This document shows positions 24,738 to 34,008 of a stretch of 38,159 nucleotides of DNA, piece by piece. The stretch comes from Candidatus Dependentiae bacterium (GTDB lineage Bacteria; Babelota; Babeliae; Babelales; Vermiphilaceae): NCBI GenBank assembly GCA_026389015.1, contig JAPLIR010000026.1:1-38159 (forward strand). Reading direction: 5' to 3'. Both the position numbers and the translations under genes were made by a program. A model generated the notes under the pieces. The model saw only the letters and a program-made list of their open reading frames with translations, was not told the DNA's origin and did no database searches. How positions within the stretch are numbered: the first letter of the stretch is position 1; the number at the start of each line of letters is the position of its first letter.

Positions 24738-25707
24738 GAGTATCCTTTTTAGTTCGTCGAGCAAGCGAAGCAGTTCGAGAGATTTCCAAAAAGTAATCTT
24801 CTAAACTTGGCTTGGTGATTGAAATATGAGAATAGTTCACATCGAGCTTGGCAAGAGCTGCTAGTAGCGGTGCAATGGCATGTTCGTCAACGTGAATTTC
24901 GATGGTGCGGTCTGCTACGGTATGAATCAGGTTGTTGGCGGTAGCATGGGTAATAATTTGTTGGAGCCCATCAAGGACAATCATGTTCACTTTGGTTGTT
25001 GAAATGCTTTTTGCCAGATGTGCTGGTGTATTGTCGTCAACAATAGTGCCATTAGCAAGAACGATAACACGGTTACAAATTTCGCTCACTTCATCCATAT
25101 TGTGCGAAGCAAGAAGGACTGTCATGCCAAGCGCTTTTTGTTGTTGAATGATAAAGGCTCTTACTTCTTGAGCAATGTCCGGGTCGAGTGCTGCTGTAGG
25201 TTCATCAAGTAGGAGAATTTTAGGTTCTACTAAGAATGCCTTTGCCAACATAACGCGTGTTGTTTGCCCCGCAGAGAGCGAGCCCATTTCTTGTTGTGCT
25301 CGGTCTTCCATACCAAAGAGTTCAAGGTAACGTATAATTCTCTTTCGAAGTTCGGTGATGGGTATGCTATAAAGGCGACCATAAATTTCTAAATTTTGTT
25401 GCACAGAAAGTCGACCAGGCAGTTTGGTGTAGGTGCTTGCAAAGGCAACGTGTTGCATAATTTCACTGCGATGCACGTGTAAGTTCTTGCCAAAATAATT
25501 GATGGTGCCCGATGTCGGAGTCAGTAGGTCCAAGAGCATTTTAATGGTTGTAGTTTTGCCAGCACCATTCGGGCCGAGAATGCCAACGACTTGTCCTGTT
25601 CCAATTTCAAATGAAATGTTATTAACGGCAACAAAATCTTGATCAGCTGGGCCAATAAAACGGCGTTTGCTGGGGAATATTTTAGTGAGATTATGTACAG
25701 AAAGCAT
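24727..25707 (-). CDS. ABC-2 type transporter ATP-binding subunit
   Basis: The 326-residue nucleotide-binding protein has Walker A GPNGAGKT (45-52), the signature LSAGQ (144-148, Ala in place of Gly), Walker B ILLLDEP (164-170) followed by TAALD, and the switch histidine in LLASHNMDE. A C-terminal domain of about 100 residues follows the core, as in CcmA/DrrA-type exporters. AAGGA precedes the ATG, and a good promoter lies 30 bases further upstream. It powers the permease encoded by the overlapping next gene. Confidence 0.92.
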   Translation of the reverse strand: MLSVHNLTKIFPSKRRFIGPADQDFVAVNNISFEIGTGQVVGILGPNGAGKTTTIKMLLDLLTPTSGTINYFGKNLHVHRSEIMQHVAFASTYTKLPGRLSVQQNLEIYGRLYSIPITELRKRIIRYLELFGMEDRAQQEMGSLSAGQTTRVMLAKAFLVEPKILLLDEPTAALDPDIAQEVRAFIIQQQKALGMTVLLASHNMDEVSEICNRVIVLANGTIVDDNTPAHLAKSISTTKVNMIVLDGLQQIITHATANNLIHTVADRTIEIHVDEHAIAPLLAALAKLDVNYSHISITKPSLEDYFLEISRTASLARRTKKDTHGF

Positions 25708-25736
25708 GAGTGATCCTTATGGTTTAATTCTATTCC

Positions 25737-25765
25737 ATACTAATAGAAAAAACCTTTCTTGCCAA
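25737..25765 (-). promoter_or_regulatory. Promoter of ABC-2 exporter operon
   Basis: On the minus strand TTGGCA (25765-25760) and TAGTAT (25742-25737) are 17 bases apart and lie 29 bases before the ATPase start codon. Confidence 0.45.
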
Positions 25766-25945
25766 GCACGATTCGGGGATTATTTTTATAATAAAAAAGT
25801 AAAATTTTGATACACCTAATTTTTTTAAATGCAGCATATTTCTGCCACAATGATTTGTGGAATGAGTTATGGCCACCATTATAGTCGATCATAACTTTAG
25901 TGATTTCTTAAAATTAGTCTTAACTCTTTCAGAGTGTTATTTTTT

Positions 25946-25974
25946 CGGCAGGGAAGTTTTTTGCTCCCCTGCCG
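25946..25974 (-). terminator. Strong stem-loop after the AAA+ ATPase gene
   Basis: CGGCAGGGAAG and CTCCCCTGCCG form an 11-pair stem (one G-T) with a 7-nt loop, 22 bases after the stop of the leftward AAA+ gene. Read on the minus strand it is followed by AAAAAA, not U, so it may protect a 3' end or act without a U-tract rather than terminate in the usual way. Confidence 0.4.
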
Positions 25975-25996
25975 ATTGATTATCTTATTATTTTTT

Positions 25997-27682
<1,686 letters not shown>

Positions 27683-27734
27683 TTGAACCTCCATTGATTC
27701 TATGTTTTTATTAGATTTTAACCTCTCAATCTCC

Positions 27735-27762
27735 ATTCTACCCTGTTTTGTAAAAATGTCAA
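27735..27762 (-). promoter_or_regulatory. Promoter of exported AAA+ ATPase gene
   Basis: On the minus strand TTGACA (27762-27757) and TAGAAT (27740-27735) are 16 bases apart, an almost perfect sigma70 pair. Transcription would begin near 27728. CCCTGTTTT occurs twice here (27742-27750 and 27779-27787), possibly a regulator site. Confidence 0.65.
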
Positions 27763-27818
27763 ATAGAAGTTAAATGTCCCTGTTTTACCCTGTAAATATC
27801 TTTAGTGTTCCTGTATGG

Positions 27819-28802
27819 CTAGTGCCCAAGCTGTTTTAATCTTTCCAATCTCTCAGGTGCAGTTTTTCTGAACATTTCATCAGGAGATAGGTCATTGTAT
27901 GCTGCATTGGCGAAAAACTTTGATTTTACATGGTAAACCTCAGCCAGCTCTTCATGCACCCAACCACGAGCTAACTTAAGGCTTTCGACGGGCATATCTA
28001 AATTGCCACTTTCAGTCAGTGCATCATACTCTTTGACTAGTGTAAGCAACATAATTTCAGCATTATCGAGGCGCTCAAGCAAGCGGAGCGTACGCGCAAT
28101 GGCCCACTGTGCAATTCTAATATTAGGGGCATACCCTTCTTTTTTGCGGCACTCAAGTGCTTTTTGAAATGCCGACAGCGCTTTCTCAAATTGCTTTTCT
28201 TCAAAATAATTCTGTCCTAGGTTATTGGATAACGATCCAATCCAAAGAGCAGCTCGCGAATCCTTTGTGTGTGCAGCAAGGTCGAGTGCGCGTTGATTCC
28301 ATTGTATTTTTTCTTGTGTCGGTTCGGCGAGGATAGCGATCATGTGAGCAGCATCGATTGTATAAAAGTCGAACTTGTGTTGTGCGCTGAATTCAAATGC
28401 TTGCTCAAAATACACTTTTGCTTCTTGGATGTTGTCTGCTTGATGGAACACTCGTCCCCGTTCAAGAAGAATTCTTGCCCGAGCTAGATCATATGCAGGG
28501 GTGAGCAACGCTTGTGCATCATCAAGAGTTTTATGGGCAGCGTCGAATTTTTTCTGCAACGCTTGGGCGAGCGCAATTTGGGATAAAATTTGTAAGTAGA
28601 TCGATTTGTCTTGTAGTGCTTCAGCTTGGCCAAGAAGTTCGTGAAATTTTTTTTCAATTACCTCATGATAGCCAAGGCTCCAAACGTCATTAAAGTTTTC
28701 GAGTTTAATGTCAGTATTTGTTTGAGTGGTCATAGTTTCCTTTTTGTTACTGCAAGAAAGGTTAATCGTTAGTATTAAGGGTAGTAGAAGATAGATTTTC
28801 AT
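27819..28802 (-). CDS. TPR-repeat protein, probable lipoprotein
   Basis: The 327-residue protein begins MKIYLLLPLILTINLSCSNK, a short signal with an imperfect lipobox (Cys17). The rest is helical repeats of TPR type. The clearest is residues 190-223, LSNNLGQNYFEEKQFEKALS followed by AFQKALECR; others lie at about 60-100, 105-140 and 225-260. TPR proteins act as scaffolds for protein partners. AAAAAGG precedes the ATG by five bases. A second start, ATG 23 codons in, also has a good AAAAGGA site and would give a cytoplasmic form, so dual location is possible. It lies upstream of the AAA+ gene on the same strand, which has its own promoter. Confidence 0.75.
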   Translation of the reverse strand: MKIYLLLPLILTINLSCSNKKETMTTQTNTDIKLENFNDVWSLGYHEVIEKKFHELLGQAEALQDKSIYLQILSQIALAQALQKKFDAAHKTLDDAQALLTPAYDLARARILLERGRVFHQADNIQEAKVYFEQAFEFSAQHKFDFYTIDAAHMIAILAEPTQEKIQWNQRALDLAAHTKDSRAALWIGSLSNNLGQNYFEEKQFEKALSAFQKALECRKKEGYAPNIRIAQWAIARTLRLLERLDNAEIMLLTLVKEYDALTESGNLDMPVESLKLARGWVHEELAEVYHVKSKFFANAAYNDLSPDEMFRKTAPERLERLKQLGH

Positions 28803-29127
28803 AAAGGCCTTTTTATTTTTTCGATAGAGTTACCTATAAATAGTAGTCAATTCTGTAATCTTTGTCCTTCCAAGTATGGAGCAGTTTTGTTTTTTTAATG
28901 TCGCTGCGCGATATCCTTGTTTTTCGACCATCAAACTGTTTTGTTGTTTTTTCTGACAAGATATAGGATTTTAAGCCATTATAAAGTAATGGATGTTGGA
29001 TTTTTAACCAAAATCCTTTTGAATCATGTTGGATTTTTGACCATGAATTGGATCATGAGGCGCTAGAAAGTCTTTATCTGCCGTATTTTTTAAGTATTAA
29101 TGTTTCGGCACCTTGGATCCTCGGTAT
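28803..29127. other. Intergenic region with short direct repeats
   Basis: This region separates the divergent TPR and Fic genes. I see no gene with a start codon and ribosome site. A short open stretch without ATG runs from 28986 to 29148 and may be chance. It holds the repeat pair at 28993-29043. Confidence 0.4.
28993..29043. repeat. 18-bp direct repeat pair
   Basis: ATGTTGGATTTTTAACCA (28993-29010) and ATGTTGGATTTTTGACCA (29026-29043) differ at one base and start 33 bases apart, about three helical turns. GGATTTT after each is also repeated at 28977 and can pair with AAAATCC at 29010-29016. Confidence 0.55.
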
Positions 29128-29199
29128 CTTTTCTTTAAACTCTTGACTAAGAAAAGTTAGGCTGCTATCTTTTCTTAACAAAGGAGACTAAGAAAAGAT
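29128..29199 (+). promoter_or_regulatory. Fic promoter with four alternating operator octamers
   Basis: The promoter is TTGACT (29143-29148) and TATCTT (29166-29171) with a 17-base spacer. CTTTTCTT occurs at 29128 and 29169, and its complement AAGAAAAG at 29149 and 29190. Start-to-start steps are 21, 20 and 21 bases, about two helical turns. The last two copies extend to a perfect 11-bp inverted repeat, ATCTTTTCTTA/TAAGAAAAGAT, whose loop holds the GGAG ribosome site and whose end covers part of the start codon. The sites could bind a repressor as DNA, or the pair could mask translation as RNA. Confidence 0.65.
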
Positions 29200-30364
29200 G
29201 AAAAAAAATACAAGAGTTGGAAATTACCTTTCCCAAATAATTATTGGTAGTAGTTATAAGGCTTATATGCCACCTTATTTACCACCCGCTCCGCCTCTAG
29301 ATTTGCAGGCCTTATACCCGTATTTAGAGAAGGCTACTCAGGCTCTTGCGGAACTGAATAGCATTACTCAAACAATCCCCAATACTTCTCTGTTTATCTA
29401 TATGTATGTGCGTAAAGAGGCGTTGCTTTCTTCACAAATTGAAGGGACACAGAGTTCTTTCTCCGACCTTATCTTATTTGAGCATGACCAAAAACCTTCC
29501 GTGTCACTCGATGATGTTGAAGAGGTGTCAAATTATGTGCAAGCCATTAAATATGGTTTAGAGCGCATCAAGGGTGGATTTCCATTATCATTGCGTTTAT
29601 TGCGAGAAGTCCATGCTATTTTGCTCAAAGGTGTTAGAGGGGCACATAAATACCCGGGAGAGTTTAGACGTACTCAAAATTGGATTGGTGGGACAAGGCC
29701 AGGCAATGCTTTGTTTGTGCCGCCACCACCAGAATATTTGGCCGAGCTTTTGGGTAATCTTGAACAATTTTTACATGACGAAGAAACCAATCTGCCAGTT
29801 TTGGTCAAAGCTGGTCTTGTGCACGTGCAATTTGAGACCATACATCCATTTTTGGATGGCAATGGAAGGCTTGGCAGGTTATTGATCACCTTGTTGCTTT
29901 GTGAAAAAGGCTTATTGCAGGAACCAATCTTATATTTAAGTTTGTATCTTAAGCAGAACCGAACACTGTACTACGATTTATTACAGCAAGTTAGAACGCA
30001 TGGCACCTGGGAGACGTGGCTCGAGTTCTTCTTAGAGGGTGTTTATACATCGGCCAAACAAGCCTTGTTGACGGCGCGTAACATTAATAAGCTTTTTGAT
30101 AAAGATATGACAAGCATCCAAACATTAGGACGAGCAAAGTTTTCGTGCATGGAAATTTTTGAGTTCTTAAAAAAATTACCCCAAGTTTCTGTGCCGGTAT
30201 TGGTTGAAGAGCTTGGTATGAGCGCGCCAACCGCCAGAAGTGCAGTGAACTCTTTAGAGTCTCTTGGTATTCTCAAGGAGATCAGTGGAAGAAAGCGGAA
30301 CAAAGTCTATGTCTATAAACAGTATCTTGATCTGTTAGAAGAAGGTTCTGAGCCGTTGAAATAA
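29198..30364 (+). CDS. Fic-family protein with C-terminal winged helix
   Basis: The 388-residue protein is a class II Fic enzyme, a family that usually transfers AMP to Ser/Thr/Tyr of target proteins. The Fic_N part carries the inhibitory motif SSQIEG (78-83, E82). The core catalytic motif is intact, HPFLDGNGRLGR (216-227). The flap region includes WIGGTRPGNALFVPPPP (162-178). Residues about 310-375 form a winged helix (VSVPVLVEELGMSAPTARSA), so the protein may bind DNA and control itself. GGAG lies upstream of the ATG. The unusual operator array directly before it supports autoregulation (inference). Targets are unknown. It opens an accessory cluster of toxin-antitoxin and resistance-type genes. 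Confidence 0.93.
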   Translation: MKKNTRVGNYLSQIIIGSSYKAYMPPYLPPAPPLDLQALYPYLEKATQALAELNSITQTIPNTSLFIYMYVRKEALLSSQIEGTQSSFSDLILFEHDQKPSVSLDDVEEVSNYVQAIKYGLERIKGGFPLSLRLLREVHAILLKGVRGAHKYPGEFRRTQNWIGGTRPGNALFVPPPPEYLAELLGNLEQFLHDEETNLPVLVKAGLVHVQFETIHPFLDGNGRLGRLLITLLLCEKGLLQEPILYLSLYLKQNRTLYYDLLQQVRTHGTWETWLEFFLEGVYTSAKQALLTARNINKLFDKDMTSIQTLGRAKFSCMEIFEFLKKLPQVSVPVLVEELGMSAPTARSAVNSLESLGILKEISGRKRNKVYVYKQYLDLLEEGSEPLK

Positions 30365-30395
30365 TGTGGTATTTTTTGCCCTCGAAGTTTTTTTA

Positions 30396-30425
30396 TTGAC
30401 TCCAATAAGTAATGCCTGATATAAT
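30396..30425 (+). promoter_or_regulatory. Promoter of first toxin-antitoxin pair
   Basis: TTGACT (30396-30401) and TATAAT (30420-30425) are 18 bases apart, with TG one base before the -10 (extended -10). It lies just after the Fic stop and 20 bases before the toxin start. Confidence 0.65.
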
Positions 30426-30445
30426 GGACACTAAAGGGAGATCGT

Positions 30446-30739
30446 ATGATTAAGATTAATAAGACAAAAGAATTTCAGGCCTGGTTTGGTTCATTGACCA
30501 TTAAAGAACAACTTAAAATTGAATCTCGCTTGGAACGAATCCATAATCTTGAGTACTTTGGCGATGCTAAGGGTTTGGGTAATGGGTTGGCAGAATTGCG
30601 ATGGACAAATGGGTGGCGGGTTTATTTTGTTAAAGAAAAATCTACAATAATTTTGTTACTTAACGGAGGCAACAAAAATGCACAAAAAAAAGACATCGAA
30701 AAAGCAAGAATTCTCATTCAAAAATATGCAAGAAACTAA
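30446..30739 (+). CDS. RelE/HigB-family toxin
   Basis: The 97-residue protein belongs to the RelE/ParE superfamily, of the short type paired with HigA-like antidotes. FQAWFGSLTIKEQLKIESRL, then GDAKGLGNGLAELRW, GWRVYFVKEKSTIILLLNGG and KKDIEKARILI match the pattern, including the conserved Leu-Gly-Gly-x-Lys step. Such toxins are usually mRNA-cutting, ribosome-dependent nucleases. AAGGGAG precedes the ATG by six bases. The antitoxin follows with overlap, and the toxin-first order is that of HigBA. Confidence 0.85.
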   Translation: MIKINKTKEFQAWFGSLTIKEQLKIESRLERIHNLEYFGDAKGLGNGLAELRWTNGWRVYFVKEKSTIILLLNGGNKNAQKKDIEKARILIQKYARN

Positions 30740-31010
30740 AATCAGTAAAAAAGGTTTGATACCATGGAATCCAGAAGATGATCTTATGGATCATCAAAAA
30801 GTGGGTGCGGCATTGTTAGAATGTCTCATCGATAATGATACCGAAAGCTTTATGGAGATTCTTGATTCATACTTGCGCATCAACCGACTTCAAGTTTCAA
30901 AAAATGCAAACATGGCACGATCAACGGTTCAATTAGCGTTGTCAAAGAGTGGTAACCCAACGCTTAAAACACTCGCCAAGATTGTGCATGAGTCATCATT
31001 GAAAAGGTAG
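30678..31010 (+). CDS. HigA-like antitoxin
   Basis: This is the antidote partner of the upstream toxin. The reading with GGAGG nine bases upstream starts at 30678 and gives 110 residues, overlapping the toxin gene by 62 bases. That GGAGG also encodes the toxin's conserved Gly-Gly, so it may be coincidental; the next start, at 30726, gives 94 residues. The conserved antidote core runs from GAALLECLIDNDTESFMEIL through a helix-turn-helix (VSKNANMARSTVQLALSKSG) to NPTLKTLAKIV. It should neutralise the toxin and repress the promoter. Confidence 0.8.
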   Translation: MHKKKTSKKQEFSFKNMQETKISKKGLIPWNPEDDLMDHQKVGAALLECLIDNDTESFMEILDSYLRINRLQVSKNANMARSTVQLALSKSGNPTLKTLAKIVHESSLKR

Positions 31011-31276
31011 TAATATTTATTCTTCAATTCTTTTGACAACTACCATTTTTTATGCGGTAATTAATAGGAGCTATCTCTATTATAGTGCTTAAACGAGGTA
31101 AGAATCCGTGGAAACATCTACATCAATCATTTTCGTTGTAAAGGCGTAAAGCCCTTTACTATTCTTGTTGCCGATCTCAGGCGATAATTTCTATCCAATT
31201 TTTTTATACCGCTATCCATGCAACGCTTGCGCGCGTTAACTGCATTATGCCGGTATTGTTATTCACAGGAGATGCT

Positions 31277-31306
31277 ATGTCTCAACTATTAAGGAGCAGT
31301 ATATGA
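31277..31306 (+). CDS. Leader peptide MSQLLRSSI before ABC-F gene
   Basis: A nine-codon reading frame has its own AGGAG five bases upstream. Its TGA stop overlaps the ATG of the ABC-F gene (ATGA, 31303-31306), and the ABC-F ribosome site AAGGAG lies within the frame. This fits ribosome-mediated coupling or attenuation, which is known for several antibiotic-resistance ABC-F genes. Upstream, GTAAAGG (31138-31144) and CCTTTAC (31153-31159) can form a hairpin. A TTGACA at 31033-31038 may be the -35 of this transcript. It could be chance. Confidence 0.45.
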   Translation: MSQLLRSSI

Positions 31307-32727
31307 TGCATAAACCTATCTTACTTAAAAATATTGGTTTTTCTTTTCCCCACAAAATTTGTTTTGAAGATTTTACCGGTCAAATAAATTATGGAAGTAG
31401 TATTGCCATTATTGGACGCAACGGGAGCGGCAAATCTACCTTGCTCAATATATTACGAGGAACGGTTGAGCCTACGAGTGGGCAACTGGTAGTTCCGTCG
31501 GATGTTGTGTGTGGCTACGTGCCTCAAATTGTTGAAGATTTTGACAATTTGAGTGGTGGTCAACGTTTTAACCAAGCTCTAACAGGTGTGTTGAGTGAAG
31601 ATCCAAATGTTCTGTTGCTTGATGAACCGACTAACCATTTGGACCAGCACAATCGCACATCGTTGATGCGTATGCTGCGTTCATATCAAGGAACCTTAAT
31701 TGTGGTAACGCATGATGTCGAGTTGTTACGCACTTGTATTGATACGCTGTGGCACATTGATAATGGTCGTATTCAGGTTTTCTCAGGAAATTATGATGAT
31801 TATATGCGTGAAATGAATATCAAGCGTGCTGCTATAGAAGAGGAATTAGCCCGATTGAATCGTCAAAAGCAAGGTGTGCACCAGGTATTAATGAAAGAAC
31901 AAGAACGTGCAGCAAAAAGTAAAGTGCACGGTCAAAAAAAGTATGCTCATGAAAAGATTGCTTTGAGAGCGGCTGAAGGGCGTGGGCAAAAAACGCATAA
32001 TAAAATGAAAAAATCGATAGCAGATACAAAAGGTGATTTGCTTGAGCAGCTCTCTGAATTGCGTTTGCCCGAAGAAATTGTGCCGACATTTTCGCTCAGT
32101 AGTGCAGATGTTACCGGCCGAACTCTTGTTTCAATCGTTGATGGCAGTGTTGGCTATCTTGGGCAAGAACCATTATTGAAGCACATCAGTTTACAAGTTG
32201 GTCCTCATGATCGTATTGCTATCATGGGTGCCAATGGTAGCGGAAAATCAACCTTGATGAAAGCTATATTAGGTGATGTGCAGGTTGCAACAGCGGGAGA
32301 TTGGTACATGCCAAAAGCTCAGGATATTGGTTATCTTGATCAACAGTATCGCACGCTGGATGCCGACAAAACAGTGTTCGAGACTATTCAGGACCTTGTG
32401 CCTACGCATTCTCATGCCGAGATTCGTCGGCATTTGAATGACTTTTTATTTCGTAAAAATGAAGAAGTTAATACGCTGGTTGCTAATCTTTCTGGTGGCG
32501 AAAAGGCGCGGTTAACATTGGCGCAGATTGCAGCTAAAACACCAAGGCTTCTTATGTTGGATGAAATTACCAACAACCTTGATTTGGAAACACGTGAGCA
32601 TGTCATTGAAGTGCTTAAAGAATATCCCGGTGCTATGATGGTTATTTCACATGATGAAGATTTTTTAAAAGAAATTGGCGTTACTGATGAATATTATATT
32701 GAAAATGGTTCTATGGTGAGGCGATGA
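31303..32727 (+). CDS. ABC-F family ATPase (ribosome-associated)
   Basis: The 474-residue protein has two ABC domains and no membrane part. Domain 1 has Walker A GRNGSGKST (38-46), LSGGQ (83-87) and LLLDEPTNHLD (104-114); only 36 residues separate Walker A from the signature, so it is a compact domain. Domain 2 has GANGSGKST (309-317), LSGGE and LLMLDEITNNLD. The charged linker (about 165-255) is the interdomain element that reaches the ribosomal P-site tRNA in this family. ABC-F proteins rescue stalled ribosomes or protect them from antibiotics; which applies is unknown. A leader peptide precedes it, and the hydrolase gene overlaps its stop by four bases. Confidence 0.9.
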   Translation: MMHKPILLKNIGFSFPHKICFEDFTGQINYGSSIAIIGRNGSGKSTLLNILRGTVEPTSGQLVVPSDVVCGYVPQIVEDFDNLSGGQRFNQALTGVLSEDPNVLLLDEPTNHLDQHNRTSLMRMLRSYQGTLIVVTHDVELLRTCIDTLWHIDNGRIQVFSGNYDDYMREMNIKRAAIEEELARLNRQKQGVHQVLMKEQERAAKSKVHGQKKYAHEKIALRAAEGRGQKTHNKMKKSIADTKGDLLEQLSELRLPEEIVPTFSLSSADVTGRTLVSIVDGSVGYLGQEPLLKHISLQVGPHDRIAIMGANGSGKSTLMKAILGDVQVATAGDWYMPKAQDIGYLDQQYRTLDADKTVFETIQDLVPTHSHAEIRRHLNDFLFRKNEEVNTLVANLSGGEKARLTLAQIAAKTPRLLMLDEITNNLDLETREHVIEVLKEYPGAMMVISHDEDFLKEIGVTDEYYIENGSMVRR

Positions 32728-33953
32728 ATGTGCTATCGACACAATTTAGGAAATATTTTCTCATTTTTGTTCTTATAATAATTATTGCTCTAGGGGTTTT
32801 TTACATGACCAATGCATCTATACAATTGCCGGAACCTACTGGATTTTTTAATGTTGGCACAACAACGTATCATTGGATTGATACAAAACGCAAAGAAATG
32901 CATGCCGATAATGCAGAGCATCCTTATCGTGAGTTGATGGTGCAGGTTTGGTATCCAGCGCAGCAAAGCACAGGAAAAAAAGCTGACTATATGCCGCCTC
33001 GTGTGCATAACTATATTCAGGACATTGTTAAAAAGGCCACCGCTACTACGTGGCAAGGCGTCGGTTATATTACTCAGAATGTTGCTACAAATTCTTACAA
33101 AGATGTACCAATAGCTTCTGAAAATAATACCTATCCAGTGATTATTTTTTCTCATGGATTTGCTTCCATAAATTATGTGCATACTTCTTTTTGTGAAGAA
33201 TTGGCTTCTCATGGTTATATTGTTATTGCTCCAAATCATACGTATATAGCTGATCCAGTAGAATTTGCCGATGGCAGAATTATTGGGCTTGCAGATAGTT
33301 TTAAAACAGTACAACCTGGCTCTCAGCAATTTGATAAGGCTATGTATAATGAAATTGATGTGTGGATTGATGATATAAAATTCATTCTTGATGAACTTGA
33401 AAAAATCAACAATCATGATGCCAAAAATATTTTGACGCATCGATTGAATGTAAGTGCTATTGGGATGGTTGGTCATTCGTTTGGTGGCATGACGGCTCAT
33501 CAAGTATGCAGCCTTGATACCCGCATTAAAGCAGGCGTAGATATGGATGGCGCACTCTATGGCAACCTTAATCGCGATGTTTTAATTCCTTTTATGTATA
33601 TGTATGTCGAGCCTCAGATGCTGAGCAAGCAAGAGCTTGAAATGTGGCATATGCAAGAAGAGGATTATGTAAAATTCATACAAGACATGCGTGCTAATAT
33701 TACCAAGCTTTCTGCGAGTCTCAAAGGCGATGCATACATTATTAAGTTCATTCAAGGTGATCATATGACCTTTAGCGATTATTTATTGCTCAAGCACGTA
33801 TCAAAACCGACCATGCTGAACCCGCTACGTGGCATTGAAATTACCCGAGCTCTGCTGGTTGATTTCTTTGATAAGTATCTTAAGGGTGAAACAGCAAAAG
33901 TATTGAATGCTGGGATGGTCACGTATCCGGAGATAACTATTGAGCGAAAATAA
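32724..33953 (+). CDS. Membrane-anchored alpha/beta hydrolase, PAF-acetylhydrolase-like (copy 1)
   Basis: The 409-residue protein has an N-terminal anchor (about 11-28) and an exported hydrolase domain. The nucleophile elbow is GHSFGG, the oxyanion segment FSHGFAS, and the late DHMTFSD carries the likely catalytic His. The acid may be in AGVDMDGA. The pattern matches platelet-activating-factor acetylhydrolase-type or dienelactone-like hydrolases that cut short acyl or phospholipid esters. It overlaps the ABC-F stop by ATGA, so the two are coupled. A second copy lies two kb downstream after the MerR gene, and the copies share a 38-base identical patch near their 5' ends. Confidence 0.82.
   Translation: MNVLSTQFRKYFLIFVLIIIIALGVFYMTNASIQLPEPTGFFNVGTTTYHWIDTKRKEMHADNAEHPYRELMVQVWYPAQQSTGKKADYMPPRVHNYIQDIVKKATATTWQGVGYITQNVATNSYKDVPIASENNTYPVIIFSHGFASINYVHTSFCEELASHGYIVIAPNHTYIADPVEFADGRIIGLADSFKTVQPGSQQFDKAMYNEIDVWIDDIKFILDELEKINNHDAKNILTHRLNVSAIGMVGHSFGGMTAHQVCSLDTRIKAGVDMDGALYGNLNRDVLIPFMYMYVEPQMLSKQELEMWHMQEEDYVKFIQDMRANITKLSASLKGDAYIIKFIQGDHMTFSDYLLLKHVSKPTMLNPLRGIEITRALLVDFFDKYLKGETAKVLNAGMVTYPEITIERK
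32853..32890 (+). repeat. 38-bp direct repeat, copy 1
   Basis: This stretch is identical base for base to 34857-34894. It encodes VGTTTYHWIDTKR near the start of both hydrolase paralogues, whose surrounding DNA has diverged. Confidence 0.8.
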
Positions 33954-33956
33954 TGC

Positions 33957-33987
33957 TTGACCCTCACGCAACGTGATACCTTATTCT
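33957..33987 (+). promoter_or_regulatory. MerR-type promoter with TipA-like dyad
   Basis: TTGACC (33957-33962) and TATTCT (33982-33987) are 19 bases apart, the long spacer typical of MerR-controlled promoters. Inside it lies TCACG-CAA-CGTGA (33964-33976), like the CCTCACG/CGTGAGG site known for TipA. It drives the MerR gene that follows, so autoregulation is likely. Confidence 0.65.
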
Positions 33988-34008
33988 TGTTGATAAGGAG
34001 TAAAAACT

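Noticed and set aside
27683-27736. Longer N-terminus for the exported AAA+ ATPase
   Set aside because: The upstream ATG overlaps the -10 of a near-perfect promoter and has no ribosome site, whereas the ATG at 27682 has GGAGG.
28986-29148. Open stretch upstream of the Fic gene as a gene remnant
   Set aside because: No start codon, no ribosome site and no recognisable family; it overlaps the Fic promoter.
32790-33503. Long minus-strand frame of 237 codons inside hydrolase copy 1
   Set aside because: It lies wholly within the hydrolase gene, has no family features and is full of residues typical of an antisense shadow.
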